The notes: generated by a model from the letters alone, not told the origin. Shown: positions 1 through 8,827, counted from the stretch's first letter. The stretch is DNA of 64,000 nt from Kitasatospora atroaurantiaca (GCF_007828955.1 NZ_VIVR01000001.1:4340001-4404000); one strand, 5' to 3'. A program made the numbers and translations.

Positions 1-404
1 TCTACGACGACGTGGTCGCCGACGTCACCGCCGAGCTCGCCGGCCGGATGGCCGCCCTGCTCGCGGCCGGGGTGAAGGAGGAGCAGCTGATCCTCGACCC
101 GGGCCTCGGCTTCGCCAAGACCAGCGAGCACAACTGGGCCCTGCTCGGCCGTCTGGACGCCCTCACCGCGCTCGGCCGCCCCGTCCTCGTCGCCGCTTCG
201 CGCAAGCGGTTCCTGGGTACGCTGCTCGCCAACCCGGAAACCGGGGAGCTGCGCCCGGCCAGGCAGCGCGACGACGCCACCGCGGCCGTCTCCGTGCTCT
301 CGGCCCAGGCCGGCGCTTGGGCGGTCCGGGTGCACGACGTGGCCGGCACGGCCGACGCCGTACGTGTGGTCGCGGCCTGGCAGCAGGCGGCGAGGAGGGG
401 GTAG
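1..404 (+). CDS. folP: Dihydropteroate synthase, C-terminal part (cut by window start)
   Basis: C-terminal ~133 residues of dihydropteroate synthase, which joins p-aminobenzoate to the pterin diphosphate in folate synthesis. Visible family motifs are LDPGLGFAKTSEHNW (substrate-binding loop), SRKRFLG (the Ser-Arg-Lys phosphate/pABA contact) and the closing RVHDVAG segment with its Arg-x-His pair. The frame is open to base 1, so the N-terminus lies outside the window. It heads a run of same-strand folate genes (folB, folK downstream), as usual in streptomycetes. Confidence 0.95.
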   Translation, partial: YDDVVADVTAELAGRMAALLAAGVKEEQLILDPGLGFAKTSEHNWALLGRLDALTALGRPVLVAASRKRFLGTLLANPETGELRPARQRDDATAAVSVLSAQAGAWAVRVHDVAGTADAVRVVAAWQQAARRG

Positions 405-430
405 CGGCTTGGCACGGCTCAGGAGGAACC

Positions 431-946
431 ATGGCGGGTGACGGCAAGATGGGCCGGAGTGACCGTGCGGCCGGCCCCGACCGGGCAGCGGCACTGGAGC
501 TGGACCGGGAGGCCGTCCTGGCGGCGAACCAGGCCCTCTACGAGGCGCTGGAGAACGGGGACCTGGAGGCCGTCGAGGCCATCTGGCTGGGGGCGGCCGA
601 CGCCGACGACAAGGGCGGCGTGGTCTGCGTCCACCCGGGCTGGCCGGTGCTGCGCGGACGGGCCCAGGTCACCCGCTCGTACATGTTGATCATGATGAAC
701 ACGGAGTACATCCAGTTCTTCCTGACCGATGTCGAGGTCGAGGTCCAGGGTGATGTGGCTCTTGTCACCTGTACCGAGAACATCCTCTCCGGAGGGGAGG
801 CCGAGGAGGAGGGCGAGCTCGGACCGCTGGTCGGCGGAAAGGTCGTCTCGACCAACCTCTTCCGGCGTACCGCCGACGGCTGGCGGCTCTGGTCGCACCA
901 CGGTTCACCCGTCCTGACCAGCGGGGATGACGAGGACGAGGACTGA
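431..946 (+). CDS. NTF2-like (SnoaL-type) protein in the folate cluster
   Basis: 171-residue protein with an NTF2/SnoaL-like cone fold: N-terminal helices (LAANQALYEALENGDLEAVE), then strands ending in FRRTADGWRLWSHHGSP, a typical closing strand of this family. An ideal AGGAGG lies just before the ATG, 26 bases after folP. The acidic tail (DDEDED) is unusual. Enzymatic or binding role is unknown. Such a gene is commonly found between folP and folB in Streptomyces, which suggests a link with folate metabolism, but that is inference only. Confidence 0.8.
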   Translation: MAGDGKMGRSDRAAGPDRAAALELDREAVLAANQALYEALENGDLEAVEAIWLGAADADDKGGVVCVHPGWPVLRGRAQVTRSYMLIMMNTEYIQFFLTDVEVEVQGDVALVTCTENILSGGEAEEEGELGPLVGGKVVSTNLFRRTADGWRLWSHHGSPVLTSGDDEDED

Positions 947-1158
947 GTCGGGCGGGTCGGCGCCGGTCTGCCGGGATGTTTCGTGGACGTACACCGAACG
1001 TTCACGTCAATCGCCGATCCGGCGTGCGTGGCGCGCGCCTGTGCCGGGTAGGACGGTCGGGGTCTGTCGGTCCCCGCGGGTAGATTCGACGACGGCGGGC
1101 GACGAGGCCCGTCGTCGCCCTGCCCCCGTGCAGGGCCTGTCCAGGTGGGAGAAGTGAG

Positions 1159-1521
1159 TTGCTGGACCGCGTCACCCTGCGGGGCCTGCGTGCCCGTGGC
1201 CATCACGGTGTCTTCGAGCGCGAGCGCATCGAGGGCCAGACCTTCGTCGTCGACCTCGTGCTCTACCTGGACACCCGCCCGGCCGCGTCCGGAGACGACC
1301 TGACCCGCACGGCGCACTACGGGATCGTCGCGGAGGAGGTCACCGCGATCATCGCCGGCGAGCCCGTCGACCTGATCGAGACCCTCGCCCAGCGGATCGC
1401 CGACCAGTGCCTCAAGCACGACGCGGTGGAGGAGGTCGAGGTCACCGTGCACAAGCCGGACGCCCCGATCACCGTCCCGTTCGACGACGTCACCATCACG
1501 ATCCACCGGGGCCGCGCATGA
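1159..1521 (+). CDS. folB: Dihydroneopterin aldolase
   Basis: 120-residue FolB, which converts dihydroneopterin to 6-hydroxymethyl-dihydropterin and glycolaldehyde. Conserved features are the N-terminal LRGLRARGHHGVFERER segment (the His-Gly-Val-x-x-x-Glu region of the active site), the DLIETLAQRIAD helix, and the VHKPDAPI motif carrying the catalytic Lys. Length is normal for the family. The start is TTG with GGGAGA upstream; no ATG or GTG is available in frame near the conserved N-terminus. 55 bases separate it from folK, so cotranscription is likely. Confidence 0.95.
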   Translation: MLDRVTLRGLRARGHHGVFERERIEGQTFVVDLVLYLDTRPAASGDDLTRTAHYGIVAEEVTAIIAGEPVDLIETLAQRIADQCLKHDAVEEVEVTVHKPDAPITVPFDDVTITIHRGRA

Positions 1522-1576
1522 CGTGCATGCCCCGTCCCCGTCCCCGTCCCACAGCCCCAGCCGTAGAGGGATACCG

Positions 1577-2173
1577 ATGAGCACCAGCGACCCGACCGCC
1601 TCGCCGACCACGTTCGACCTGGAGAGCCGAGTCGACAGTGCCGACTCCACCCTGCAGAACCCCCGCCGCGCCGTGATCGCGCTCGGCAGCAACCTGGGCA
1701 ACCGCCTGGAGACCCTGCAGGGCGCCGTGGACGCCCTGGAGGACACCCCCGGCGTGCGGATCATCGCCGTCTCCGCCGTCTTCGAGACCGAGGCCCTCGG
1801 CGGCCCGGCCGAGCAGCCGAACTACTACAACGCCGTGGTCGTCCTGCGCACCACGCTCCCGCCGCACTCCCTGCTGGAGCGGGGCAACGCGATCGAGGAC
1901 GCCTTCGGCCGGGTCCGCACCGTCCACTGGGGCCCGCGCACCCTGGACGTCGACATCCTCGCGTACGAGGGCGTCACCAGCTCCGAGCCCGAGCTGCTGC
2001 TCCCGCACCCCCGTGCCCACGAGCGGGCCTTCGTCCTCGCCCCCTGGCTGGACGCCGACCCGGACGGCGAGGTGCCCGGTGTGGGCCGCGTCGCCGACCT
2101 GCTGAAGGGCCTGTCCGAGGCCGGGCAGACCGTGTGGCGGCGCGAGGACATCCAGCTGCGCCTTCCCGAGTAG
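1577..2173 (+). CDS. folK: 2-amino-4-hydroxy-6-hydroxymethyldihydropteridine pyrophosphokinase
   Basis: 198-residue HPPK, which transfers diphosphate from ATP to 6-hydroxymethyl-dihydropterin just before the FolP step. Motifs: ALGSNLGNR (pterin-binding N-terminus), YYNAVVVLRT, and RTLDVDILAYEG (Mg/ATP-binding Asp-Asp signature) followed by LPHPRAHERAFVLAPW. The ATG at 1577 has GAGGGA six bases upstream and removes a low-complexity Pro/Ser leader encoded by an upstream GTG. About 35 residues before the conserved core are probably disordered. Confidence 0.95.
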   Translation: MSTSDPTASPTTFDLESRVDSADSTLQNPRRAVIALGSNLGNRLETLQGAVDALEDTPGVRIIAVSAVFETEALGGPAEQPNYYNAVVVLRTTLPPHSLLERGNAIEDAFGRVRTVHWGPRTLDVDILAYEGVTSSEPELLLPHPRAHERAFVLAPWLDADPDGEVPGVGRVADLLKGLSEAGQTVWRREDIQLRLPE

Positions 2174-2335
2174 TCGGCCGGTGCGGCGGTCCGTGCCGCG
2201 GGTCGGGAACTTCCCGCACGTCCTCGGCCGTACGAGTAGGTGATCGGCAGGGTCCGGCCCCGGTACGGTGGCCTGGCGCTGCCAGTCGGCGACCGTCCGT
2301 CAGATCCACCGTCCGCCGGGAAGGACCTCGTCCGA

Positions 2336-2833
2336 GTGAAGCCGCTCCGCCTCCGCCTGCTCCTGGGTATCACCGCCGTTGCGGGGGTGCTCTCCTGGGC
2401 CGGTGCCAAGCTGTGGGACTCCCTGGGCCAGCTGCCCGGGGTGCCCGCGGCCGCCCCCATCGCGCTCGCGGCGGTCGCGGTGGTCCTGCTGGCCACGGCG
2501 ATCTCGCTGCGGTCCCGGCTCAAGGCCATGCGGGAGCGGCGGCCGGACGCCAAGGGGGTCGACCCGCTCAGCGCGGCCCGGGCCGTGGTGCTGGCTCAGG
2601 CGAGTGCCCTGGTCTCGGCCGTGGTGACGGGCATCTACGGCGGTACGGGCGTCTACCTGCTCACCCTGCTCGACGTCCCCGCCCGGCAGTCGCAGGCCAT
2701 CACGGCCGGATTCGCCGTACTGGCGGGGGCGGCCGTGATCGCCGCCGCGCTCTGGCTGCAGCACATCTGCCGGCTCCCCGAGGACCACGACGACCCGACC
2801 CGTCCGACAGGCACCGCACCCACGCCCCGCTGA
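2336..2833 (+). CDS. DUF3180 membrane protein
   Basis: 165-residue integral membrane protein with four predicted hydrophobic segments: near residues 5-25, 38-58, an Ala-rich helix around 88-110, and 118-140. The arrangement and the position directly after folK match the actinobacterial DUF3180 family. GTG start at 2336, with GGGAAGGA about ten bases upstream. Function is unknown; the conserved position at the end of the folate operon is the only clue. Confidence 0.8.
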   Translation: MKPLRLRLLLGITAVAGVLSWAGAKLWDSLGQLPGVPAAAPIALAAVAVVLLATAISLRSRLKAMRERRPDAKGVDPLSAARAVVLAQASALVSAVVTGIYGGTGVYLLTLLDVPARQSQAITAGFAVLAGAAVIAAALWLQHICRLPEDHDDPTRPTGTAPTPR

Positions 2834-2858
2834 CGGCCCGCCGGTGTCGCCGAGCGGC

Positions 2859-4502
2859 TCACCGCCCGGTCGCGACGGTGATCTCCTCGCCCCGGCCCGC
2901 GACCACCCGGGCGATGTTGGCCAGCGACTCCGACGAGTCGTCGAAGTACGCGGAGTGGCTCGCGAACGCATCCCGGGCCTCGCCCGGTGCCACCTTGAAC
3001 CGCCTGGCCCCGAAGGACGCGTCCGCCGGATCCCGGCCGAACCACAGCTCGTCCGGCGGCTTCAGCGCCTGGCTCACGACCGCCCCCAGCACACCGCCGG
3101 CCTCCAGCCGGCCGGCCACCGCCGAGCCCCCGGGCAGCCGGCTCACCGGGTCGCACTCGGCCGCGCCGACGTACACGTGGTCGGCCCCGACCCCGAGCTG
3201 GTCGGCCCGCTTCGCGCCCGTCCCGGGGCTGCCGACCAGCACCACCTCGTCGGCCACGGGCCCGCCCGGCTGCTGGGCCGCCAGGCCGACCAGCAGCGAA
3301 CCGTAGCTGTGCCCCACCGCCGTGACATGTGCCGGCGGCCCCGGCCTGGCGGCGCGCAGGCCCGCCAGGAAGCGGCCGTACTCGACGGCGCCTTCCCGGG
3401 CCCGGCGGTCCCCGGCCACCGCGAGACTGCGCGGGTCCAGCCCCTCGTTCGGCGGCGGGTCGTAGCCCAGCCACACCATCGAGGCCGTGGTGCGCCCCTG
3501 CCCGTACGCCGAGGCGCCGGAGCCCACCCGCTGCGCCCGGTCGGCGTCGCCGCCGCCGACGGCGGCCAGCTCGGTGCCGAAGCCGGGGACGAACACCGCG
3601 ACGTCGTCCGCGCTGTCCGGGTCGCCGAAGCAGAGAATGCCCCGGCCCTGGCCCTGGTCGCCCAGGCCGAGCAGGAGGACGTCACCGTGCTCGGCCGCGA
3701 GCCGGCGCTGGATCGCCCGCAGCCCCTGGAGCAGCCGCCGGTCGGGGGAGGCCTGCTGCTCGTAGCGGTCGAGCAGCCGGGTGAGCAGCAGCCGGTTGGC
3801 GCGGTCGCGGTCGCGGGCGGGAAGGCCGTCCAGGTTGCCGATCAGCTGGGGGTGGGCCTGCGTCAGTTCCCGGCGCTGGTCGGGGTCGAGGCCGCGCCAC
3901 CAGGCGGCCACCCGGGTCGGCGAGGTGCCCTGCGGCGGGACGACGGGCCGTCCGAGCAGGCCGCCCAGGGTGTCGGCCGGGATGGACGCCCGCTGCAGCT
4001 CGGTGTCGGCCGGGGCGGCGTCGAGGGCCCGCCCGTCACGTGCCCGGGCGGCGAGGCGGGCGAGCCGCTCGGCGGTGGCGCGGTCCGCCCGGTGGGCCTC
4101 CTCCAGGGCGGACCCGGGCGCGGACGCGAGTGCGTACGGGCCCTGCCGGAGACACCTGGACCGGGCCAGCCGGAAGGTCTCGGCGGCCTCCCGCAGGGTG
4201 TCGCGGACCAGTGCCAGCTCCCGCTGGGCGGACTGCAGGCGTCCGGTGGTGGTGTCGATCGTGCGGGTGGCCAGCTCACCGGCCCTGCCCTGCCAGCCCG
4301 AGGCCCGCACCCGGCCCGCGACGGACTGCCGCCACTCCTCGTGGAGCTCCTCCAGGGTGGCCACCAGCGCGCCGTACGCCTCGGCGGCCGCGGCTACGTC
4401 CTCCGGGCGGGAGGCCTGCAGGGCGTTCTCGTCCAGCTCGTTCCGGTCGAGCGGGGGCCGGTCGAGCGCGGTCGGGGCGAGGCCCGGCGACGTCGCGTCC
4501 AC
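2859..4502 (-). CDS. DUF1023-type alpha/beta hydrolase
   Basis: 547-residue protein. An N-terminal helical region (about 1-200, Glu/Ala/Arg-rich, coiled-coil character) is followed by an alpha/beta-hydrolase domain with the nucleophile elbow VGHSYGSLL around residue 395, typical of DUF1023 proteins. GTG start with GGGAG upstream, two bases after the stop of the WXG100-like gene, so the two are translationally coupled. The nearby EVVLVGSPGTG motif and the DPVSRLPGG segment fit the acid-residue side of the fold. No signal peptide. Substrate unknown; I infer a lipase/esterase-like activity working with its helical partner. Confidence 0.8.
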   Translation of the reverse strand: MDATSPGLAPTALDRPPLDRNELDENALQASRPEDVAAAAEAYGALVATLEELHEEWRQSVAGRVRASGWQGRAGELATRTIDTTTGRLQSAQRELALVRDTLREAAETFRLARSRCLRQGPYALASAPGSALEEAHRADRATAERLARLAARARDGRALDAAPADTELQRASIPADTLGGLLGRPVVPPQGTSPTRVAAWWRGLDPDQRRELTQAHPQLIGNLDGLPARDRDRANRLLLTRLLDRYEQQASPDRRLLQGLRAIQRRLAAEHGDVLLLGLGDQGQGRGILCFGDPDSADDVAVFVPGFGTELAAVGGGDADRAQRVGSGASAYGQGRTTASMVWLGYDPPPNEGLDPRSLAVAGDRRAREGAVEYGRFLAGLRAARPGPPAHVTAVGHSYGSLLVGLAAQQPGGPVADEVVLVGSPGTGAKRADQLGVGADHVYVGAAECDPVSRLPGGSAVAGRLEAGGVLGAVVSQALKPPDELWFGRDPADASFGARRFKVAPGEARDAFASHSAYFDDSSESLANIARVVAGRGEEITVATGR

Positions 4503-4504
4503 TC

Positions 4505-4819
4505 TCAGCTCCCGGGCCGCAGGCTGCGACGGATCTCGGCCTCGGTGGCCTCGTAGTCCGAGGCCGTGCGCTGCAGGTCGGCGCCGATGCCCTCGAGTTC
4601 GGCCGCGAGCCGGACCAGGGCGCGGTGCCAGGCCTCCGTGCACTCGTCCAGCGCGACGGCCGTCCGCCAGCCCGGCAGCGCGGCGACCGCGGCATCCCCG
4701 GCGGCCGGTACGGCGTTGGCGCCGGCCTGGAGCCGTTCGGCGGTTCGGCGGGCGGCCAGGCCCGCATCGGCGAGTTCGGCGGGATGGACCCGGAATCCGG
4801 TGGACGGGGAGGCGGGCAC
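4505..4819 (-). CDS. WXG100-like helical protein
   Basis: 104 residues, almost entirely alpha-helical, with a central LPGWRTAVALDE segment whose Gly-Trp turn resembles the WXG hairpin of ESAT-6-like proteins, and a C-terminal DLQRTASDYEATEAE helix typical of the family. GTG start at 4819 has AGAGGGA upstream. It is followed two bases later by the DUF1023 hydrolase, an arrangement often found in actinobacteria, where the helical protein may be a partner or secretion adaptor. No Esx secretion genes are in the window. Confidence 0.65.
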   Translation of the reverse strand: MPASPSTGFRVHPAELADAGLAARRTAERLQAGANAVPAAGDAAVAALPGWRTAVALDECTEAWHRALVRLAAELEGIGADLQRTASDYEATEAEIRRSLRPGS

Positions 4820-4955
4820 GGTGGATTCCCTCTGCGCGGTGGCGAATGCGGGACCTATCGTAACGGCCCGTGAGCAGGTGAACACCCGTCGTATTTCCGA
4901 TGGACTGTCAAGAGTGGAATGGGTGCTGAGGCTGACAGCGCCCCAATTCGCACGC

Positions 4956-4961
4956 TAGTTT
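4956..4961 (+). promoter_or_regulatory. -10 element of a leaderless promoter
   Basis: TAGTTT sits seven bases before the ATG at 4969 and is preceded, 18 bases upstream, by CTGACA (4932-4937). This spacing would place transcription initiation on the ATG itself, and no Shine-Dalgarno sequence is present, so the downstream gene is probably leaderless. Confidence 0.6.
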
Positions 4962-4968
4962 CTTTGGC

Positions 4969-6126
4969 ATGTCACGCGGACGCCACCGTCATTCCTCCCT
5001 TCTCGGCCGGTCTGTGCCCCCGATCGCCACCGGTGTGCTCGTCGTGGCCGCCGTTGCCGCGCTGACGGTCAGTCCCGATCCGGCCCTCGTCCGATCCCTC
5101 GGTGTCGCGGCGGTGCTCGCGGCCGTCGGCCTGGGCCTGCTGCTGCGCCAGCGCGACCGGGCGGCCCGGGTGGCGGCCGAACTCGCGGCCACGCGGCGGC
5201 TGCGGGCCGAGGAGCGCTTCGAGGAGCAGCTCGCCGAGGTGGAGTACGCGGCCGAGGTGGCCGAGGAGCGCGCCACCCGCTTCGGGCGCCGGCTGACGGC
5301 GGAGAAGTCGCGGCTGGCGAAGGCCGAGACGGAGATCGCCCGGCTGCTGCGGGAACGCGCGGTGATGGTCGCCGAACAGGCGCTGAAGGAGGCCGAGGCC
5401 ACCCAGCGGGCGCTCGCCGCCGCCCGGCCGAAGTTCCCGGCGTCCCCGGCCGCGTACGTGCGCGCGGCGTCCGTGCTGCGGCAGCTGGAGCAGGAGGCCG
5501 AGCGGGCCGAGGCGCGGCGCGAGAGCCCGGCGAGGACGGAGCTCGCGGTCCGGCCAAGGGTCGAGCAGCCGGTGGCGGCACCGCAGGTGACGGTCCCACA
5601 GGTGACGGCACTGCAGGTGACCACGGCTCCGCAGCCGGTGCTCGCCGCGCCGAAGCCGGCCTCGCTGCAGGAGTCCGTCGCCACCCGCCACGCGGTCGGC
5701 GCCGCGCCCACGAGGCCAGTGCTGGCGGCGACGGCCGAGCCCCTGGCCGGCGCTCCGGCGACCGCGATCGTCCCGGCCGAGCGGCAGCGCCCGCGCCCGC
5801 AGGCCGGTGCCGGCCGTGGATCGAACTTCAGCTTCTTCGGCCGCAGTGGTGCGGCCGGTGCGGCCGTCCGCGCGGCGGCCCCGGCTCCCGCCGTCGGCAG
5901 CGTGACGGAGCTCGGCGAGCGCGCCGACCTGGCGGACGTGGTGGGCGACGAGGCTCTGGCCGAGAGTGCGCGGTACGCCGACCCGGCCGCGCCCGCGCCG
6001 GAGGTGCAGGCTGCGGTGGCGGCGGAGGCCCGGCCGACCCACACCCGCCCCGAGGTGGTCGACCTGACCCCGCACGACGAGACCGAGTACCTGGAGCTCC
6101 CCGAGCTCCGCGCCAACCGCCGTTAG
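4969..6126 (+). CDS. Membrane-anchored coiled-coil protein
   Basis: 385 residues. Two hydrophobic segments (about 17-35 and 42-60) are followed by a long charged coiled coil (about 62-145, rich in Ala/Glu/Arg), then a low-complexity Pro/Ala/Gln/Val region with VTVPQVTALQV repeats and an acidic C-terminus. No catalytic domain is recognisable. It appears to be leaderless. It ends at a strong bidirectional terminator shared with terD. A structural or scaffolding role at the membrane is conceivable but unsupported. Confidence 0.7.
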   Translation: MSRGRHRHSSLLGRSVPPIATGVLVVAAVAALTVSPDPALVRSLGVAAVLAAVGLGLLLRQRDRAARVAAELAATRRLRAEERFEEQLAEVEYAAEVAEERATRFGRRLTAEKSRLAKAETEIARLLRERAVMVAEQALKEAEATQRALAAARPKFPASPAAYVRAASVLRQLEQEAERAEARRESPARTELAVRPRVEQPVAAPQVTVPQVTALQVTTAPQPVLAAPKPASLQESVATRHAVGAAPTRPVLAATAEPLAGAPATAIVPAERQRPRPQAGAGRGSNFSFFGRSGAAGAAVRAAAPAPAVGSVTELGERADLADVVGDEALAESARYADPAAPAPEVQAAVAAEARPTHTRPEVVDLTPHDETEYLELPELRANRR

Positions 6127-6155
6127 GCCCTGGCTGACACAACCGCAGAGCCGAT

Positions 6156-6199
6156 ACGACGACGCCCGGGCCTCTCCGCAGAGGCCCGGGCGTCGTCGT
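6156..6199. terminator. Bidirectional terminator hairpin
   Basis: A perfect 20-base-pair stem with a four-base loop lies between the convergent ends of the coiled-coil gene (6126) and terD (6217), and serves both strands. No U-tract is evident, as is common in high-GC actinomycetes. Confidence 0.85.
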
Positions 6200-6216
6200 G
6201 TGCAGGTGGCGATGCG

Positions 6217-6792
6217 TCAGAGGCTGACGCCGAAGTCCTGCGCGATGCCGGCGAGGCCGGAGGCGTAGCCCTGGCCGATGGCGCGGAACTTCCACTCGGC
6301 GCCGTTGCGGTAGAGCTCGCCGAAGATCATGGCGGTCTCGGTGGCGGCGTCCTCGGAGAGGTCGTAGCGGGCGATCTCGGCGCCGCCGGCCTGGTTGAGC
6401 ACGCGAATGTACGCGTTGCGGACCTGGCCGAAGCTCTGGCCACGGGAGGTCGCGTCGTAGATCGAGACCGGGAAGGTGATCCGGCTGACGTCGGCGGGCA
6501 GCCCGGCGAGGTTGACCTTGATCTGCTCGTCGTCGCCCTCGCCCTCACCGGTGCGGTTGTCGCCGGTGTGCACGATGGTCTGGTCCGGGGTGCTGGTGTT
6601 GTTGAAGAACACGAAGTGGCCGTTGGAGAGCACCTTGCCGTCCCCGTTCAGCGCGATCGCGCTGGCGTCCAGGTCGAACTCGGCACCGGTGGTGGTGCGG
6701 ACGTCCCAGCCGAGGCCCACGGTGACCGCGGTCAGGCCCGGGGCCTCCTTGGTCAGCGAGACGTTGCCACCCTTGGAGAGGCTGACTGGCAT
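6217..6792 (-). CDS. terD: TerD-family calcium-binding stress protein
   Basis: 191-residue TerD-domain protein (tellurite resistance/stress family). The N-terminus MPVSLSKGGNVSLTKEAPGL, the GLGWD motif, FDLDASAIAL (acidic Ca-binding residues) and the GEGEGDDEQI loop (second Ca site) are all present. The ATG at 6792 has AAGGGA upstream. The protein is cytoplasmic. TerD paralogues in Streptomyces affect calcium handling and differentiation, and which one this is cannot be told from sequence alone. A hypothetical gene lies 103 bases upstream on the same strand. Confidence 0.92.
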   Translation of the reverse strand: MPVSLSKGGNVSLTKEAPGLTAVTVGLGWDVRTTTGAEFDLDASAIALNGDGKVLSNGHFVFFNNTSTPDQTIVHTGDNRTGEGEGDDEQIKVNLAGLPADVSRITFPVSIYDATSRGQSFGQVRNAYIRVLNQAGGAEIARYDLSEDAATETAMIFGELYRNGAEWKFRAIGQGYASGLAGIAQDFGVSL

Positions 6793-6895
6793 GTGTGGTG
6801 TCCCTTCGTCGCTTTTGTCGGGAAGAACGCGGGTGGGGCGGAGCTTGGTTCCAGCCGCGTCCGCAATTCTTCTCATGAACGGGCCCGACGAGTGG

Positions 6896-7393
6896 TCAGA
6901 CCCGGGGAAAGCGTCCCTGCAGAGTCCAGATGTTCGGATTCTCGCCCAGACCGTCGTGCATGTCGGTGAGGTCCGCCAGGACGTCCTGCAGGAAGTCCCG
7001 GGCCTCGCGTCGCAGCTCGGCATGGCGGACCACGGCCGGCGGGTCGTCCGGGAGCCAGGTGGCGCTGATCTCCACCAGACCGAAGCGGCGCGCGAACCGC
7101 AGCAGCTCGGTGTTCTGGGTGAAGTCGAGGTCGAAGGTCTGCACGGCGGCGGAGCGGCTGCCGCGCGGGTCGCTGTCGAGCGCCTCGACGGTGTCGCAGA
7201 GTGCCCACGCGAAGTCGAGCACCGGCACCCATCCCCAGCGTGTGGACAGGTCCAGGCCGTCCGCCTCCAGGAAGACGTCGCCGCAGAACAGGTCGTGCCG
7301 CAGGGAGCGCACCGAGGCGTCGCGGTAGTCGGTCTGCGGGGGGTCGGGGAAGCGGTTGGAGAGGGAGTAGCCGAGCTCGATCACGTACGCCAT
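6896..7393 (-). CDS. Conserved hypothetical protein
   Basis: 165 residues, soluble, no signal peptide or membrane segment. The composition is normal for a real gene and codon bias agrees with neighbours. Recognisable features are only descriptive: an aromatic-rich centre (STRWGWVPVLDFAWALCDTVEALD) and a C-terminal WTLQGRFPRV. ATG at 7393. I do not recognise a family. It precedes terD on the same strand and could be cotranscribed with it. Confidence 0.6.
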   Translation of the reverse strand: MAYVIELGYSLSNRFPDPPQTDYRDASVRSLRHDLFCGDVFLEADGLDLSTRWGWVPVLDFAWALCDTVEALDSDPRGSRSAAVQTFDLDFTQNTELLRFARRFGLVEISATWLPDDPPAVVRHAELRREARDFLQDVLADLTDMHDGLGENPNIWTLQGRFPRV

Positions 7394-7537
7394 TGTCCGG
7401 CACGCGGACGGGACCGTACACGGGCGTCGTTCACGGGCGTCGTTCACGGGCGTCGTTCACGGGCCTCGCGCACAGGCCTCGCACACAGGTGTGGATAACC
7501 GGATGACCCGGCCTCCCGGGCGCGAGATGATGGGCGC

Positions 7538-7969
7538 ATGCCTGAGCCCATTCGCGTACGGGGGTCGGTGGTCGTCCCCGACGCCGAGCTCGTCTGGCGC
7601 TTCTCCCGTTCCTCCGGCCCCGGTGGCCAGCACGTCAACACCTCCGACACCCAGGTCGAGCTGCGCTACGACCTGGCGGCCTCGGCGGCCCTTCCGCAGG
7701 TGTGGAAGGAGCGCGCCCTGGAGCGGCTGGCGAGCCGGCTGGTGGACGGCAGGGTGCTGGTCGTCCGGGCCTCCGAGCACCGTTCGCAGTGGCGCAACCG
7801 CGAGGTCGCGGCGGCCAGGCTGGCGTCCCTGCTGGGCGAGGCCACCGCTCCGCCGCCGAAGGCCCGGCGGGCGACCAAGCCGAGCAAGGGCATGGTCGAG
7901 CGTCGGCTCTTCAACAAGCGGCACCGCTCCGAGCTGAAGCAGGGCCGCAGCCGGCCCGCGGAGCACTGA
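7538..7969 (+). CDS. arfB: Alternative ribosome-rescue factor ArfB
   Basis: 143-residue class I release-factor-like peptidyl-tRNA hydrolase that frees stalled ribosomes lacking a stop codon. The catalytic GGQ motif lies in SSGPGGQHVNTSDTQVEL near residues 26-43, and the basic C-terminal tail (RRATKPSKGMVERRLFNKRHRSELKQGRSR) is the part that enters the empty mRNA channel. No codon-recognition domain is present, in line with ArfB length (about 140). No clear Shine-Dalgarno; GATGAT six bases before the ATG could be a leaderless -10. Confidence 0.93.
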   Translation: MPEPIRVRGSVVVPDAELVWRFSRSSGPGGQHVNTSDTQVELRYDLAASAALPQVWKERALERLASRLVDGRVLVVRASEHRSQWRNREVAAARLASLLGEATAPPPKARRATKPSKGMVERRLFNKRHRSELKQGRSRPAEH

Positions 7970-8050
7970 GCCCTGCTGGGGTGAAGCGGGCCTGCTGGAA
8001 CCGGGCCGTGCCGGAGTGCCTGGAGTGACGTTCCGTCAGGTGCGAGCCGG

Positions 8051-8596
8051 TCAGCCGAGCTGGCGGTAGCCGCCCCGGAAGTACAGCAGCGGCTTGCCGG
8101 CCGGCCCCGGGACGCGGGCCGCCAGGACCCGTCCGATCAGCAGCGTGTGGTCGCCCGCCGTGATCCGCTGCTCGGTACGGCACTCCACGGTGGCCAGTGC
8201 CCCGTCGATCAGCGGTGCGCCGGCGAACTCGCCCCGATGGTGCGGGGCGTCCGCGAAGAGCAGCCGGTCGCTGAGGCGCCCCTTCATCGCGAACCGTGAG
8301 GCGAGTGCGCGGTGCTCCTCGCCGAGCAGGGAGACCGCCCAGGTGTCGACCCGGGAGAGCAGCTCGTCCATCCGGGAGTCCTCGCGCACCGACACCAGCA
8401 CCAGCGGCGGCTCCAGCGAGACGGACAGGAACGAGGTGGCGGTCATCCCCGCGTCCTCGCCGTCGGCGCCGCCCTCGGGATCGTGCGCGGTCACCAGGGT
8501 GACGCCGGAGGCGAGCTGGGAGAGCGCAGCCCGGAACTCGTCGGGCGTGGCAACAGGGGCGGCGGCGTGCTGCGGGGACGTGTACACGTACCGCAC
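8051..8596 (-). CDS. Flavin reductase domain protein
   Basis: About 181 residues with a flavin-reductase-like split-barrel fold: FRAALSQLASGVTLVTA (N-terminal helix and strand), TATSFLSVSLEPPLVLVSV (FMN-binding signature) and DHTLLIGRVLA. It likely reduces free flavin for a partner monooxygenase, but none is adjacent. The start is uncertain: GTG at 8596 gives a family-like N-terminus, while an in-frame codon at 8722 would add 42 residues with no similarity. The linker GGADGEDAG is unusually acidic. Confidence 0.75.
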   Translation of the reverse strand: MRYVYTSPQHAAAPVATPDEFRAALSQLASGVTLVTAHDPEGGADGEDAGMTATSFLSVSLEPPLVLVSVREDSRMDELLSRVDTWAVSLLGEEHRALASRFAMKGRLSDRLLFADAPHHRGEFAGAPLIDGALATVECRTEQRITAGDHTLLIGRVLAARVPGPAGKPLLYFRGGYRQLG

Positions 8597-8827
8597 GGTA
8601 GTCGGCTCGTCGGGGAAACGGCATCGGGCCCTGGTCGTAGGACCGGCCAGGCCCTCAGGACCGGGCCCGAGGTGAGCTGACTCACTCTCAGGAGTGACCG
8701 GCCAGGGCCTGCCGGCGGTCAACGGGCTTCAGCTCGCGCGCTCCGCGGCCGAAGGCCCAATGGTCGTGATTGTCGGGATAAGTCGCGTTATCGGGCAGCT
8801 GAACTGCGTATGCACACATAACCATTG

